Positions 43,301 to 55,235 of a stretch of DNA of 64,000 nt are shown piece after piece (the stretch's first letter is position 1; each line of letters begins with the position of its first letter). A program made the translations under genes and the position numbers. The notes under the pieces are model-generated. The model saw only the letters and a list, made by a program, of their open reading frames with translations. It did not search any database and was not told the DNA's origin. The stretch is from Strongylocentrotus purpuratus (lineage: Eukaryota > Echinodermata > Echinoidea > Camarodonta > Strongylocentrotidae), in assembly GCF_000002235.5 (NCBI RefSeq), contig NW_022145597.1, positions 23,638,923 to 23,702,922 on the forward strand, written 5' to 3'.

Positions 43301-43444
43301 GAGACAGAGACAGACAGAGAGACGGGCAGAAACGAGAGGTAGAGAATGGAGAGCCAGGAGAGGGAAGGGGGAGGGTGAGGGGGGGGGGGGGAGGCTTGTA
43401 AGAGAAATGACTTCTAGGTTTGTTCTGGTGTAAGTAAGTGATGG

Positions 43445-43556
43445 TGGTTATTTTACCTGACTGCTAAGAAAGCATATATGCTTGTAAGTAAACAACCAGA
43501 CGGCCGTCGGCTTTAGGTCAGCTCACAGGGACCTGGTAATGAGGATTAATGCCTTA
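43445..43556 (+). repeat. Dispersed repeat, family H, copy 3
   Basis: Contains ggttattttacctgactgct, agaaagcatatatgcttgta and gggacctggtaatgaggatt in the same order as at 26.5 kb. Confidence 0.65.
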
Positions 43557-44219
43557 CCAAAGTTACCAGTTGAACATACTGAGTTTACAAGCAAACATTC
43601 GTTTGATTCATCAATTTGACACTTAACATGAAGGTGTTTATAAAACGGGGGCAGGTTCAACGCATGTAGTACCGGAATCTTTAGAAAAATGGGTGGTCTA
43701 AACAGAAATTGTAATAAAGGGGAAACTTTAGATGATGGCAGCAGAAAATTTATGCTCAACTAAATAGGGGCTCTACCAGAACATCTTTAGAATCGGGATG
43801 GTGAAATTCAAGTTCAACTTAAGTTGTTTTTTTTCTTCATTTTCAACAAGATATACAATAAAGGAGCCGAAATTTGTTCAATAGACTGACAATTTTTTTT
43901 CCCCAGATGATCAAAGTTTCAGAATTTGGCAAAATAGGATGAAAAATCAAAACATTTTATTTTAGAGTAACCCCCCCCCCCCTCCCTTCTAGCGACCCCT
44001 TGCAGAGATCATTGTTGGAACTCAAATCCAGTTATAGCTATAAATCATTTTCAAAGTGTGTTCTTTGTTTACATATTTTAAGAACTCATACCCTCGGCTT
44101 GAATAAAAATAGAAAGAAAGAAAGGTCACGGCTTCACCACCAAACGTACCTCAATTTCTGGAAATCAACATCGTTATGTTTTGGCGATTTTCTACATAGT
44201 ACCTCATGCTATGAATCCA

Positions 44220-44763
44220 CAGGGGCGGATCCACATAGCGATTTTTCCGGCCCGGCCCCCCCCCCCCGCCCCCTCAAAAAAAAAACGATAACAAAATAGG
44301 ATAATAACGTAAAGTTAACCTTTATAAAACAAAAAACAAAAGCGCCCCTCCCCCCGCTTATTCGCCGGCCGGCTGAGACGGCACAATTTTGTATTAAGAT
44401 TTAGCTACCCCCCCCCCCCCTTGATGCCGGCTGGATCCTCTGCAGGCGTGGATCCACGGGGGGGGGGGCTGACGGGTCAACAACAACAAAAGAATTTAAA
44501 AAAATAAAATCTCACGAATTAGTTCCCCCCCCCAAAAAAAAAAAATAGTGGTCTCACCCCCCCCCCCTCCCTCCCCCCCCCCCCGCTTATTCACCGGCTG
44601 ACTGAGTCGGCGCAAAATATTTCCTGAAAAATCGGACCAAAAAAAAGTGCCTCCCACCCCCCCCCCACCCCCGCTTATTCACCGACGGCTGAGTCGCAAC
44701 TAATATTTTCTCACGGATTGGCCCCCCCCCCCCCCCTCTTACCGCCGGCTGGATCCGCCACTG
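44220..44763. mobile_element. hAT-like non-autonomous element with perfect 8-bp target duplication
   Basis: Starts CAGGGGCGGATCCAC and ends GGCTGGATCCGCCACTG, inverted to each other, and is flanked by TGAATCCA at 44212-44219 and 44764-44771. Internal units CCGCTTATTC.CCGGC and GGCTGAG.CGGC are repeated three times between C runs. Another end-like motif inside (TCTGCAGGCGTGGATCCAC, 44439) suggests a nested or duplicated copy. Confidence 0.82.
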
Positions 44764-45066
44764 TGAATCCATGTCAGGCACGGTAATGATTTTCTCATTG
44801 GGACGTCAATTCCCGGGCAAGGGGGCAGATAACCCCTCTCCCCACCTGCCCCTTCGCCCATTATTTCAAAATTTAAAAAAAGAAATAACCGGGGTTCCTA
44901 TTGAACAAACGTTTTCAGTTGATTATTTATGAGGACCCTTCTGTTTCATACATTTGAATATATTGCTGCTTTAGTTATTTTTGGTGTCGGGACAAATCGG
45001 AAGGCTTTCTAGCACTACATGACAGTGACACTACCGATTCGGCCAATTTGAAATTCCCATACCTCA

Positions 45067-45089
45067 TACTGTATATATATATATATATA
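45067..45089. repeat. (TA)n microsatellite
   Basis: About 11 TA units. Confidence 0.85.
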
Positions 45090-45384
45090 GTAAATACTAC
45101 TTTGGAAATAATCAGAACTTTCTTATTCGTATTCCGTTTTCGTTGAAAATGTCACCAGTGTGTTTGTCTGATGTTCCTGCTTTCTTTAAGAGTAAATATA
45201 TAAAAGGGTGAGATTTCCCTTTTAAATCAACTATTTTAATGTAGGTATTGGGGTGAATTTGCTCTTTTAAATTACGAAATTTCACCGGAGATTTGAAAAA
45301 GAAATTGGACATGGAGGGAAGTTCCCTTCAGGGGCTTACACATACTAGTCAGCATGTCAAAACTCGCCTTGTCCCATGAAATGT

Positions 45385-45775
45385 CTAAACAAGGGGAACT
45401 ATTCACTCCAAGACTTGACGTTTTCAACTCTGGAGCTGACATTTCATAATCAAACTTACAAATCAAAATGTCAATGCCTTCTGTAAATTAACAATTCCAT
45501 GAAATTATTCACCCCTTGAGGCCAATAGTGTGCACACAATGGAAATAACACATATAATTTTCTTTCATCTGGGACACCCCCTTTCTATTTTCAGTTAACA
45601 TGTGAAAACACGCTTTATTAGGTGTTACGAAATTTAAAAGTATATGGTGAAATTTAGACTGGCAGTTTAATGCTTCAGGAGCTAGCATTTCGACAACCTT
45701 TCATATTGTTCCATGAATTTCTAAATCTGAAGGCCAATGTTGTGCAATATTGTTGATCTACTTTTTAATAATTTA
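45385..45775. repeat. Diverged tandem duplication of about 270 bp
   Basis: Text ggagctgacatttc, ttccatgaaat and aggccaatagtgtgca (45432-45540) recurs as ggagctagcatttc, ttccatgaatt and aggccaatgttgtgca (45678-45748). No coding potential. Confidence 0.4.
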
Positions 45776-45782
45776 ATCTGAT

Positions 45783-46066
45783 TCTCCTCCTCTTCTTCCT
45801 TTTCTTCTCTATCTTTTTCTTCTTCTTCTTCTTCTTCTTCTTCTTCTTCTTCTTCTTCTTCTTCTTCTTCTTCTTCTTCTTTCTGCTTCTTTTTCTTCTT
45901 CTCCTTCTTCTTCGTCTTCTTCTCCTTCTTCTTCTTCTTCTTCTTCTTCTTCTTCTTCTTCTTCTTCTTCTTTTTCTTCTTCGTCTTCTTCTTCTCCTCC
46001 TCCTTCTTCTTTTTCTTCTTCTTCTTCTTCTTCGTCTTCTTCTTCTTCGTCTTCTTCTTTTTGTTT
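45783..46066. repeat. (TTC)n triplet microsatellite
   Basis: About 280 nt of TTC/TTT/GTC triplets. The minus-strand poly-Lys/Glu ORFs over it are artefacts. Confidence 0.95.
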
Positions 46067-46127
46067 GTGTTCGCCGAACGACACTGTTCCCTGCTTAGCG
46101 AAGATTGATATCGCAAAGAGACGGCCA

Positions 46128-46140
46128 AGGTCAAAGGTCG
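46128..46140 (+). promoter_or_regulatory. DR1-type nuclear receptor motif
   Basis: AGGTCAAAGGTCG is two half-sites AGGTCA/AGGTCG spaced by one base, the DR1 arrangement bound by RXR/HNF4-class receptors. A single match with no gene context. Confidence 0.25.
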
Positions 46141-47519
46141 ACTCCTGTCTGGAGAGAAAATCGTGTCACATGATCTCCCGGGGGGATTCCCCGATCTTGA
46201 ACTTTGGAGCGCGGAGAGATATTTGATATCTCATTCGTGCAATGCAAAAGATTATCATTATGACAATTGGATTTGCCCAGGCTTTAAATCCTGCTCGAAT
46301 TGTTTTACGATGGTGTATTTCGGGTATGCATGTGTCTATTTTCAAGGCATGGATTAAGTTAGGAAAGTATAAAAAGCGTTTATCATATTGAAAAATGTAT
46401 GGCTACAGTCTAGTCAGTACCCCACATATCTGAAAATAAAGTTCAACTTTGAAATCGTAGACGGACCGAGAGCGGCTCTGTTGGGGAGGCAAAATTGAAC
46501 CCCAAAAGTTCATTTTTAACGTTTTTGCACTTTCGAAGCCTTTGCTCCATTGACAAAGTCGAATTAATGGCTAGATGGTTTAAGAATGCAAATATAAGAT
46601 CACACTACTGAACTCTATGGTGTTCAATATCGCCCTGAACCGTGCTATAATACTGGGCCATATCTTGAAGGAGTGAAGTTAAATCTTAGATCTTCCTTTT
46701 TATCGTATGTGTCAAAGTTCACAAACAATATACCCAGACGTTGTGGGTCAAGACAGTCAATTCAAATCAGCAATTTGAATAAGTTCACGAGCAATGCTTC
46801 ATAAATCTTCTACGACCTGTGTTAACAATATCATACAGGACAAACTTTCACGATGGTTAGTGCTATTTGATGAATATTTTTCCGTTTAATCCGAAGGCAA
46901 AAGAGAAGTAGGCCTATGTAGGTTTGTTAAGTGTCCGGACACCCGACCCCCAACATACTGTTTCCTATGAATGCGAGGCCGGAGAGATTTTCTTGGAGGA
47001 ATTTCCAAAGGAAAGGTATGATTATTAATTGCATCCTTTGTATCGCAAATCATAGTCTTAATTTTGAAAGGGAGGGTGATACTTCCCCTCTCTCTCTCTG
47101 TCTAGTCAATAAAATATTAACTGGAAGTTAAATAATAAGTAATAGTAAATAATAGTAAGTATCAAAACTCGCCGTCGAGACTATTTCTCAAATTGAAATA
47201 ATTCGTTCTGTCAGTTAAACTAGGACTATCCTGCTTCCAAAAGGAAATAAATAATTACAAAATTCAAAAACAATTGATGCATTAGTAAGTGAATCTAAGT
47301 ATAATTTTAAAATAAATAAATAACTTAAAATAAAGAAAATCCATCAGTTTTATTCGTCCTACCTTTAACTCTCCTAGGCAAGGTCAATCGTTCTTCCAAG
47401 AAAAGAAATGCTTTTCGAGGTCAAGAAAAATCATCCCTGAAGAATTCGCTGTTACAGTTACACAAACAGATCAAAACAGTATTATCAATAATCAAGTTCT
47501 TTTGTTGGTATCAAACTTG

Positions 47520-47840
47520 CAGTTGCCACGAATGCAACGCACCATGTAGCAACGCGCGCTGAATACGCGCATTGTGATGTAACAATCATCACGCATCAAG
47601 ATTCAACCGAATATATTACCGAAGTGCCTACGTCATAATAATTCGCTCGTCGTATAGATTCAAAAACAGCATGAGGTTCACTGCGAAATCATTCAAGCAC
47701 CAGGCTGGATCATGGCAAAGTTAGTGTTTGTGGCTGGTGTGATCACTACACCATTGTTTAGCACAAAATTGTTTGGAACTAGCTCGTTTGTTCGTGTCTC
47801 CTTAGATCAAGATTAATGTATCTTGATCTTCAGAGTAGGC
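47520..47840. repeat. Dispersed repeat shared with 57.2-57.8 kb
   Basis: Contains gcgctgaatacgcgcattgt, gatgtaacaatcatcacgc and ttcgtgtctccttagatcaa gattaatgtatcttgatc. Similar pieces recur at 57218-57565 and 57795-57830. Confidence 0.5.
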
Positions 47841-48230
47841 AAATTGTTTCGAACCAGCAACATTGACCAATTGGCCAGTATGACGTCACAATTCGGTACT
47901 CTATGTGGTCTCATGAAGATGGAGCAATCGGGAAATGACTAAGAAAATATCGCTTTAAAACCTGACGTTCTGATATTATTGTTGTTTTAAAAACACAGGT
48001 CTTTAGATTCATATTCATTCATTCCCTCCTTGCATCAAATGAATGTACAGTGAACACTGTTTTTGCGACCACCTGTACAGAAAAAACATTCTGTTTATAA
48101 ACAAAAACGGATTTTCTATTTCCATTGAATAGCGTTTCTTCTTCAAACTTGTAGAAAAAGAACCTGTAAAATTACACTAAGACCACCGGCCTCGTCGTGT
48201 AACCTTTGAACGCTCTTTATGAACAGGATT

Positions 48231-48735
48231 AGTGCTGTAGTCAAACGTTTAACCGTCCGGTATCCGACCGCCCATGGCGGATTCCGTTTTCAATTGGACG
48301 GTTTCGTTTTCCCGATTTTTTTTTTTTCCCGATTTTTTTTTTTTTAAAGTTTCGATTTATGCCCCTCCACCTGGCACTATGCCTGGCAATGTCTCCCAGC
48401 TCAGTAATCTGTGTGTTGACTCACCACTCTAAAACTAGAACAACACTCCAATTTGTCTGTCATCTTGGTTTGAAAGTAATCTTTGTAATAGATCTCATCA
48501 TCTCAATATGTAGTTTATAATAATAATTCATCCAACTTTTACACAAGGTTCTGTCCTAGGTCCTCTACTGTTTTTAATTTATATTAATGATCTTACACAT
48601 TCTTCTAAAAACAACATTGTTACTATTATTGTGACAAGTTCACAAGCACAAATCGGCCCCTTTAAATGCACCTCGCAGTTAAATGAAAGTTGCCGACAGA
48701 GTCGGTAAAAAAACAAAAAAAAACAAAAAAAAAAC

Positions 48736-48780
<45 letters not shown>

Positions 48781-48852
48781 GTTTAACCGAAAACCGTCCG
48801 GTTTTGACTGGCGGTTAAACGGAATTGGAGATATCCGTGATGTTACAGCACT
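48231..48852. mobile_element. Non-autonomous inverted-repeat element carrying a LINE fragment
   Basis: The ends read AGTGCTGTAGTCAAACGTTT and, reversed, AGTGCTGTAACATCACGGAT, with further inverted text around TTTAACCG. Long T runs and a poly-T tract (48738-48776) lie inside. No clear target duplication is visible. Confidence 0.55.
48532..48630 (+). mobile_element. LINE reverse-transcriptase fragment
   Basis: The frame encodes PTFTQGSVLGPLLFLIYIND followed by LTHSSKNNIV. QGSVLGPLLFLIYINDL is a hallmark reverse-transcriptase block of non-LTR elements. Only about 33 codons survive, and the catalytic YADD block is absent. The fragment lies inside an inverted-repeat element (48231-48852). Confidence 0.85.
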
Positions 48853-49051
48853 AGGTTTGCCTGTAACATCAAATGGACCAGAATGCCTGTCTGAAGAAAA
48901 CAACGAAATGAGGAACATGGGTTGCCCCAAGTTCGGTTCTCAATCTACAAAGTGCGTTTAATGAGACGAGCGCCCTCACAGTGATCATGCAGTGAAGCTA
49001 AGCCACTGATGACGTCTGTTTTTCTCGTTTGATACACTTCTGTAAACCTTG

Positions 49052-49306
49052 TTAGGCCGAAAATAAAAACTTGTTGTATTGCCCTTTGCGACCGACCCAC
49101 AAATCTGAAAATCTACGGTCGGCATTTTTATTTCGATTTTTGTTTATTAATGAATAAAAAAATATGTATTTTGTTCAAACATTAAAATATCGGCCAAAAG
49201 ACGGCGACAAAAAAAAAGTATATAAAAAAAAAAACTTTTCCGACCGACCTACCCATGCTTTGGCACCTAAAGGGCAATACAACAAGTTTTTTTTTTTAGG
49301 CCTTAT
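49052..49306. mobile_element. MITE, family G, copy 2
   Basis: Ends TTAGGCC...CTTGTTGTATTGCCC and inverse, with the same internal blocks as at 23.5 kb. A and T runs have expanded near both ends. Confidence 0.75.
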
Positions 49307-49929
49307 GTAACATTATGGTGAAAATCCAATGAGGCAAGGTTGTATTCTGGTACGCCCTTCATCTCAATAAAAACGGAAGCATTTTCAAAAATTAATTTGG
49401 ACACAATTTTAAAACTCTATTGAGCAGCGGAAAGTACATGAATATTGGTCAGAAGCTATGTTTGTGGACCATGACAGGCGTAGAAAAACAACAACAACAA
49501 CAATTGAACAATGAAAATAAACAAAAAAGAACAAAACAATTATTGAAAACAATGATTAATTTGGATCATGGACAGTATGACTGGGATCTAGATTAATATT
49601 CAACTCTAATTTCTTTTTGACGCCAAACCTAACATGTCTGTGGAAAGAAAATTCAATTTGTAGCAACTTGGACTACGATCGTTTAACTTTCTCTCAAAAT
49701 GTAATTATTTCTATTTAATAGAATTTCTATTAAACAGAGTCATAGAATCTGACGAAACGGCTTTTTGAATATGTTTGTAGGGTAGAGGATAGGGCTTTGT
49801 TTAGCTTTTAATTTGATCATCCGATCGGTCAATTCGGATTGTTATCATTCAAAAGGATCACTTTGTATCGCCTAAAGCCAAGAAAATATTCATTATAGAA
49901 ACATCCAAATAATAATGGGTTCTTGTATA

Positions 49930-50131
49930 GCGCTCATGTCCGTCGAAATTGACACTCCTGGCGCACCACAATTATTACCACTGCCTTATTATGGCGCTCG
50001 AGCATTTTAAGGAATTAATTCCTGCCAGGTACCCATCTACCTCATCTATAGGTCGGGTGATACAATGCGAGACTCGAACCGCATTTGTGATCCACAGTCC
50101 GGTGACGTGTCCACTAAACCACGACACCTCC
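49930..50131 (-). mobile_element. tRNA-derived SINE
   Basis: On the minus strand it begins GGTGTCGTGGTTTAGTGGAC, carries GGTTCGAGTCTCGCAT as B box and continues to GGGTACCTGGCAGGAATTAA. It is a member of the same family as the copy at 11.9-12.1 kb. Confidence 0.7.
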
Positions 50132-50531
50132 ACACATGCCTCTAATAAGGCTTCTTTATTTTTGTAATACTCAGAAAGATGAAGGTCGTACAAAAGTAAC
50201 CATGGTTACTGTGATATAAATGAAAATGTGCTGCAAATCACATCACACATCATCACAAACCTTCAGACAATCAGAGGACTCGACAAATCAAAATGATGTC
50301 GGTTCCTGTGGGATGTGTGATCCAACCACCCTCAAGGTTAACCCGATTCGTCTCCAGCCCCCGAAATGTCGAGAGAGAGAGAAAAGAATCCAAACCCCAA
50401 AAGAAAGAGAAGTGTTATCCTTTGGTGGAGCTAGGCTGTTATCGGAAATGATTCACTGAAGATGAAATCCCTTTGACGTCCGGGAGTAATGTAGAGGGTA
50501 TTTAACCCTTACGCGCCCGAGGATGCAGTCC

Positions 50532-50545
50532 GTTGCCTAGGTGAC
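50532..50545. promoter_or_regulatory. RFX X-box motif
   Basis: GTTGCCTAGGTGAC is a near-perfect inverted X-box of the RFX family. No gene start is recognised nearby. Confidence 0.4.
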
Positions 50546-50624
50546 GAGATGATCCGCCGTTTGCACCGAGTTGTATTTTGTAAAAGGTATAGAATGAGCA
50601 TTAGGGGGTCGAGTGTTTTCTAGG

Positions 50625-50800
50625 TTAGTTTAGGGTTAGGGTTAGGTACAATTTTAGGTCTGGGGTTGAGGAATTCGGTTACAGTGGTGCAACATTCGCT
50701 CATGTGATGATTGCTCCATGTTTTCGTAAAGGATATAGGGTAAGGATGTGGAGGCAATTTGGTTTTAGGTTAGGTTTAGGGTTAGGATTACGTAGGGTGG
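50625..50800 (+). repeat. Degenerate telomere-like TTAGGG text
   Basis: Contains ttagtttagggttagggtta, ttttaggtctgggg, tttaggttaggtttagggtt and aggattacgtaggg. Short runs of TTAGGG-like units in unique sequence. Confidence 0.4.
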
Positions 50801-50885
50801 TTGGTCCAGGGTTGAAGTTAGAAAATCAGTGAGTGTTAGAAATTGATGGCGGAGCGGTTGTCTTAGGAATAATAATATTAATTTG

Positions 50886-50890
50886 TGATG

Positions 50891-50922
<32 letters not shown>

Positions 50923-50929
50923 GGTGATG

Positions 50930-50961
<32 letters not shown>

Positions 50962-51001
50962 GATGATGATGGTGATGATGATAATGATGATGGTGATGAT
51001 G

Positions 51002-51033
<32 letters not shown>

Positions 51034-51085
51034 GATAATGGTCATGATAGTGACAATAATGATGGTGATGATGATGATAACAATA
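50886..51085. repeat. (GAT)n triplet microsatellite
   Basis: About 200 nt of GAT/GGT triplets, giving Asp-rich or Met-rich frames without coding meaning. Confidence 0.95.
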
Positions 51086-51164
51086 ATAATAATAACGAAT
51101 ATTTTGTTTATCGAAGGGAATTAATGCAGTTCCTCATGCGGCCCTTCAATTATTATTACCCTAG

Positions 51165-51320
51165 CAATTGCCAGGTACCCATTTACACATGGGTGGCAAA
51201 TGTGGAACAAAGTATTGCAAAAGGATGTTTAAACCAGACTGGGCTTCGAACCCTCAACCCTTGTATTGAGAGATACATGAACGAAACACTGTACAAGGAC
51301 ACTTCCATGTATGTGCCATA
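51165..51320 (-). mobile_element. tRNA-derived SINE (diverged)
   Basis: Contains, on the minus strand, GGGTTCGAAGCCCAGTCTGG (B box) and GCCACCCATGTGTAAATGGG then TACCTGGCAATTGC. The head is degraded. It directly follows the GAT-repeat microsatellite. Confidence 0.55.
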
Positions 51321-52326
51321 CAGCCACTGTGAAAGGGTTAAAGGTGCTTGGCGTATGACTAGTAGCGATCGAGGTCTTAGAAGTTCAAGCCCGGAGTGCG
51401 GGGTATTGAGCGATAGGAACGTTATTCGGTGCTCCGCTGAGAATACCCGGTCTGCAACATATATCAATCTTTTTCTTTTCTTCGTTTTCTTGTAAATCCT
51501 TTTTTTTTTCTTTTAACTTTTCTGTTGTTCCTTTGATTTGTTTTCATTTCTTTAAAATGAAAAATTTCGAAACATGTAAAACTTTATCAAAATATGTGTC
51601 AATAGTCAATATATATCAATAACAAAATAGGGGTATTTGTTATGTTCGTGACGGAAAAGAAATTAAATTAGAAAATTTTAGTTAAATAATTAAACTGCAC
51701 GGCTACATTCCCTACCCGCTCCGATCTATTATCCAACTTGAAAATTATAATCAAAATCATATATGCGAATCCTTCGGAAGACTCGGTTTTTGTAATTATT
51801 TTATTGCTATATTGGGCAAAGTGATTGCATAAGACTGATGTTTCATTTTGTTACTTACTAAAAGAAAATTGAGCAAACTTGTACATATATATGGCTCTGG
51901 TCCTGGCGCTTAGCAGAGCCATTCATTGGGAGAGTTTGGCCAACCCAATTGCTTTGTCGGACAAGCGCAAAACAAACTATGTTGTGACCAATTAGAACCA
52001 AGTTGGCCAAACTATTTGAATAGATGGCTCAGGTCCTTATGTAAGTATAGCGCCAGCTATGTGTAACATATTCACGTATAATGGAAACTGCATGTTTGTG
52101 CTGGTGGGGAACAAACAGTACCCGAAAATTAGTTTCAGCAGAGGAGTACCCAGAGAATAATATCAGAGATTAATAGATAAAGATTAGAATCCTTTCAAGA
52201 GGAGGAGGCGGAATATTCCCCGGGCAGCCGTGCGTTAGTTAATAGACATACTGCAAATAATATTGATTTTGTTTTTGCTTGGCATTCAAATTTCAAACCC
52301 GGGAATCGGGGATATTCTGCAATAGT

Positions 52327-52543
52327 CACTATGAACATGCCAGACAAAGAGAGCGGACAAAATATACAGTTCCTCAGGTAGACAATGGAACATCCCTTCA
52401 CTGCTATTATGTAAAAAAGTGAATATGCATGTGACACGGCCTGTTCTACACATTTTTACATAATAGCAGTGAAGGGGTGTTCCTTTGTCTACCTGAGGAA
52501 CTGTATATTTTGTCCGCTTTCTTTGTCTGTCATGTTCATAGTG
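52327..52543. mobile_element. Foldback MITE, family D, copy 2
   Basis: Same palindrome as at 11.2 kb, ends CACTATGAACATG and inverse, flanked by AGT on both sides (52324-52326, 52544-52546). The left arm has a short deletion near the centre. Confidence 0.85.
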
Positions 52544-52544
52544 A

Positions 52545-52859
52545 GTGCGGTATGGTATGTAATCCCGTAGGATTTTTTTGCCAAAGTTGATTTTTTTTGC
52601 TGTTTTGGCTTAAAAAGGTTCCCAATTGGCTAAAAATGATGGGGCTCAAATTTTCAGACCCCTCCTTCATTTCCTTGGGGGTCCATATTGAGCGCCAAAA
52701 TGGCATAACACGCAATAGGGAAATTTGGTGTCTTCGGGAAAATTTGAACCCCATCAATTTCTGATATCTTTGACCCCAATGAATCCAAAAATGCAAACAA
52801 AAATCAACTTTGGCACAAAAATCCTACGGGACCTGTTTTAGTGACATACCGTACCACAC
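52545..52859. mobile_element. 315-bp MITE, family E
   Basis: Left GTGCGGTATGGTATGTAATC and right inverse GTGTGGTACGGTATGTCACT, with further inverted text CCCGTAGGATTTTTNTGCC and AAAGTTGATTTT. It abuts the foldback MITE directly. Confidence 0.8.
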
Positions 52860-52945
52860 TACAAACACAGACTCTAATTTGACACTTTACCACAATTCTC
52901 AAAGCCTTGAGCAGAGCCTAGATCTGTCAGTTTCTGGCTGTGTTC

Positions 52946-53824
52946 ACTGTAAAAAAATAATTTGGTCATTGGTAATTTTTACGTATTTTTTCCATGTAGA
53001 ATTTACTTGAAAACATTAGTTTTGCCACTTACGCACTAAATTTAAGTCTTGCTAACTCAAACTTTCAATTTAGTAGATCATACGTGGAATATTTAAGTAA
53101 AATAAAATACATAACAACTTTAAGTAATTTCAGCTTGTATTAATTTAGTAATTTTAACTCAAAATCAGAAATTATACGTATTACTCAAACAATTTATGGT
53201 GATTATTCTTATCTTTTTAAAGTAAAGACCGATGCAGTGTGTATTAGAAATATTTACATAATTTATGAATATTCATTAAGACCAAATTAAACTCTTTTTA
53301 AAATAAAACAATTCTTTTTTGTGGTTTAATGAAAATTTAAGGACTTTAAAACTTTACTAATTCATTTAACATGGCAAAGCAAAGACAAGACAATTTTTAA
53401 CTGTTACCCAGTTCAAAACAAATCAAAACTTGATATTTCAGGAAATTGTCAACCAATTTTCCTTTTAAGATGCTACGATCAAGTATATATAAAATTTGGA
53501 GCCTTTCAATATGTGTCGAGTGTAAGTGATTAGTGATTAATCTTAAATAGAAGTAGTGAGTGATTAGTGGATGTTACTTGTTAGATTAGATGGGTACCAA
53601 ATCGTGCAATATGTAATACTATCATAGCTTTTTTTTAATTATCTAAAATGATTACAATACTTAAATTATTTACGTTAATGTAACTCGATTTAACCGAGTA
53701 AAAATTTATTCAGCAAAATAAGTAAATTCTACTTAAGATGCCGTAGGTAATATTTACTTAATAAAAATAAGGCAATTCTTTTCCTCAATTTTATTGAGTT
53801 ATTTCGACTATTATTTTTTACAGT
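52946..53824. mobile_element. 879-bp non-autonomous element with 4-bp target duplication
   Basis: Ends ACTGTAAAAAAATAAT and ATTATTTTTTACAGT are inverted and flanked by GTTC on both sides (52942-52945, 53825-53828). The body is very AT-rich with no coding text. It follows the MITE pair after an 86-nt gap. Confidence 0.75.
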
Positions 53825-53977
53825 GTTCAGGAGTACAGAGCTTTTGTAATAGGTCCGTGTACAGAGCAAATGCAGAGCCTTTTGTAGTCTGATATATACT
53901 GCAGACACTGTTTCACACAATGACTGACAAGGGTTTGTGGTGCCTGCAAACTATAGGAGGGGTGCGCACACGCCGAC

Positions 53978-54171
53978 TTAAAGCCATACTGTACTAATTA
54001 TAGCTACTTGCTCCCTCTATATTGAAAACTATGCCAAATCGGTGACCATTGGTCTCCATGATCCTCTTTTTCTTATGTTAATTGTGAGCTGAGTTGATGA
54101 GATAACCACATGTCTAGTGACCTTGCAGGGTGGTCTAATACCTTCTATAAACTAGTACAGATGAGCTTTAA
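53978..54171. mobile_element. About 195-bp MITE, family F, copy 2
   Basis: Left TTAAAGCCATACTGTAC and right inverse TTAAAGCTCATCTGTAC form a terminal inverted repeat. The body is collinear with the copy at 23.2 kb. Confidence 0.7.
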
Positions 54172-54308
54172 ATAAACAACTGTTTAAGTCTACTAACTCT
54201 AGTATTATTTTGGTTCGAAGGCGCAATATGGTATAATTTTAAGTAAGAATAATAATGTCAAACTTGTCTTTACATTGCAATATTGACAAAGATCATTATT
54301 GATACCCA

Positions 54309-54345
54309 TATCCCCCCCCCCCCCTCCCATCCCCCTCCCCCTATT
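54309..54345. repeat. C-rich homopolymer tract
   Basis: C runs broken by T and AT. Confidence 0.85.
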
Positions 54346-55103
54346 TTGTCATTGCGCGTTTCTAGCTATGGTCTAACGGCTTTCTGGCATACTGTATGTC
54401 GTTTATAGTTTCTTTTATCTTCTAACATTGTCCTAACAAGGTTGTGGGACTCGAGAGGGCAACTGTTGCCAAAGAAAAATAATAGAAACGAATGAAAATA
54501 CAAATGTCTGCCGACTCAAATCTTTATCAATCAATTTGAGTAACTTTGGCACCTGCCCTGGGACTGTTTGGACGGGATCAGCTATCACAACTAATCGAGC
54601 AGAGTTAGGAAAGGGTTTCTTCCGATCAAAGGAACTTCAAATATTTATTAAAAACTCATAGTATTGGGAGATTCCATTGAATTTGTGAGATAAAGGAATC
54701 ATGCGCGCACGGAACGGGGAGAGCTTGGCGTTTAAAGCAGCCCCCCTCCCCCCCCCCCCCCGATAATTTCGATATTCGTAATACTCGAGCAACCTTCGTC
54801 TCATATTCGGACAGTGAGGTGTTCTGTTTGTAATATTTATATCCCATGTGTATAATTAGATAACATAATTTAATTTTTACTTGAAGTGTCATTATCTAAA
54901 AACTGGAAAGCTTATAATTGATGTGGGCGCTTTAAATAAACATGAGCCCCGGTGAATAAAAAGCGTATTTGTGTTAAATAACGATAATAAGAGATAAACA
55001 GAGAGACAGAGACAGAGACAGACAGACAGGCATACATAAGTATTAGGGGAGGGGTGGTAAGAGGGAGCCAGAGCAGGGGAGAAGATGAATAAATATACAG
55101 AAA

Positions 55104-55110
55104 GACAGAG

Positions 55111-55141
<31 letters not shown>
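55104..55141. repeat. (GA)n microsatellite
   Basis: About 16 GA units, preceded by imperfect GACA repeats. Confidence 0.92.
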
Positions 55142-55143
<2 letters not shown>

Positions 55144-55235
55144 ACAAATCCTTCTTTGTCATGTTTTTCTCATGTCCTTTTCTTATCACAATCATGATCC
55201 ACGTTTAATACTGGACTATCCTTACAAACAGACAA

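Noticed and set aside
45721-46134. Poly-Lys/Glu ORF of 137 codons
   Set aside because: Pure product of the TTC microsatellite read in reverse.
50833-51495. Asp-rich 220-codon ORF
   Set aside because: The first half is the GAT microsatellite and the second half reads antisense through a tRNA-derived SINE.
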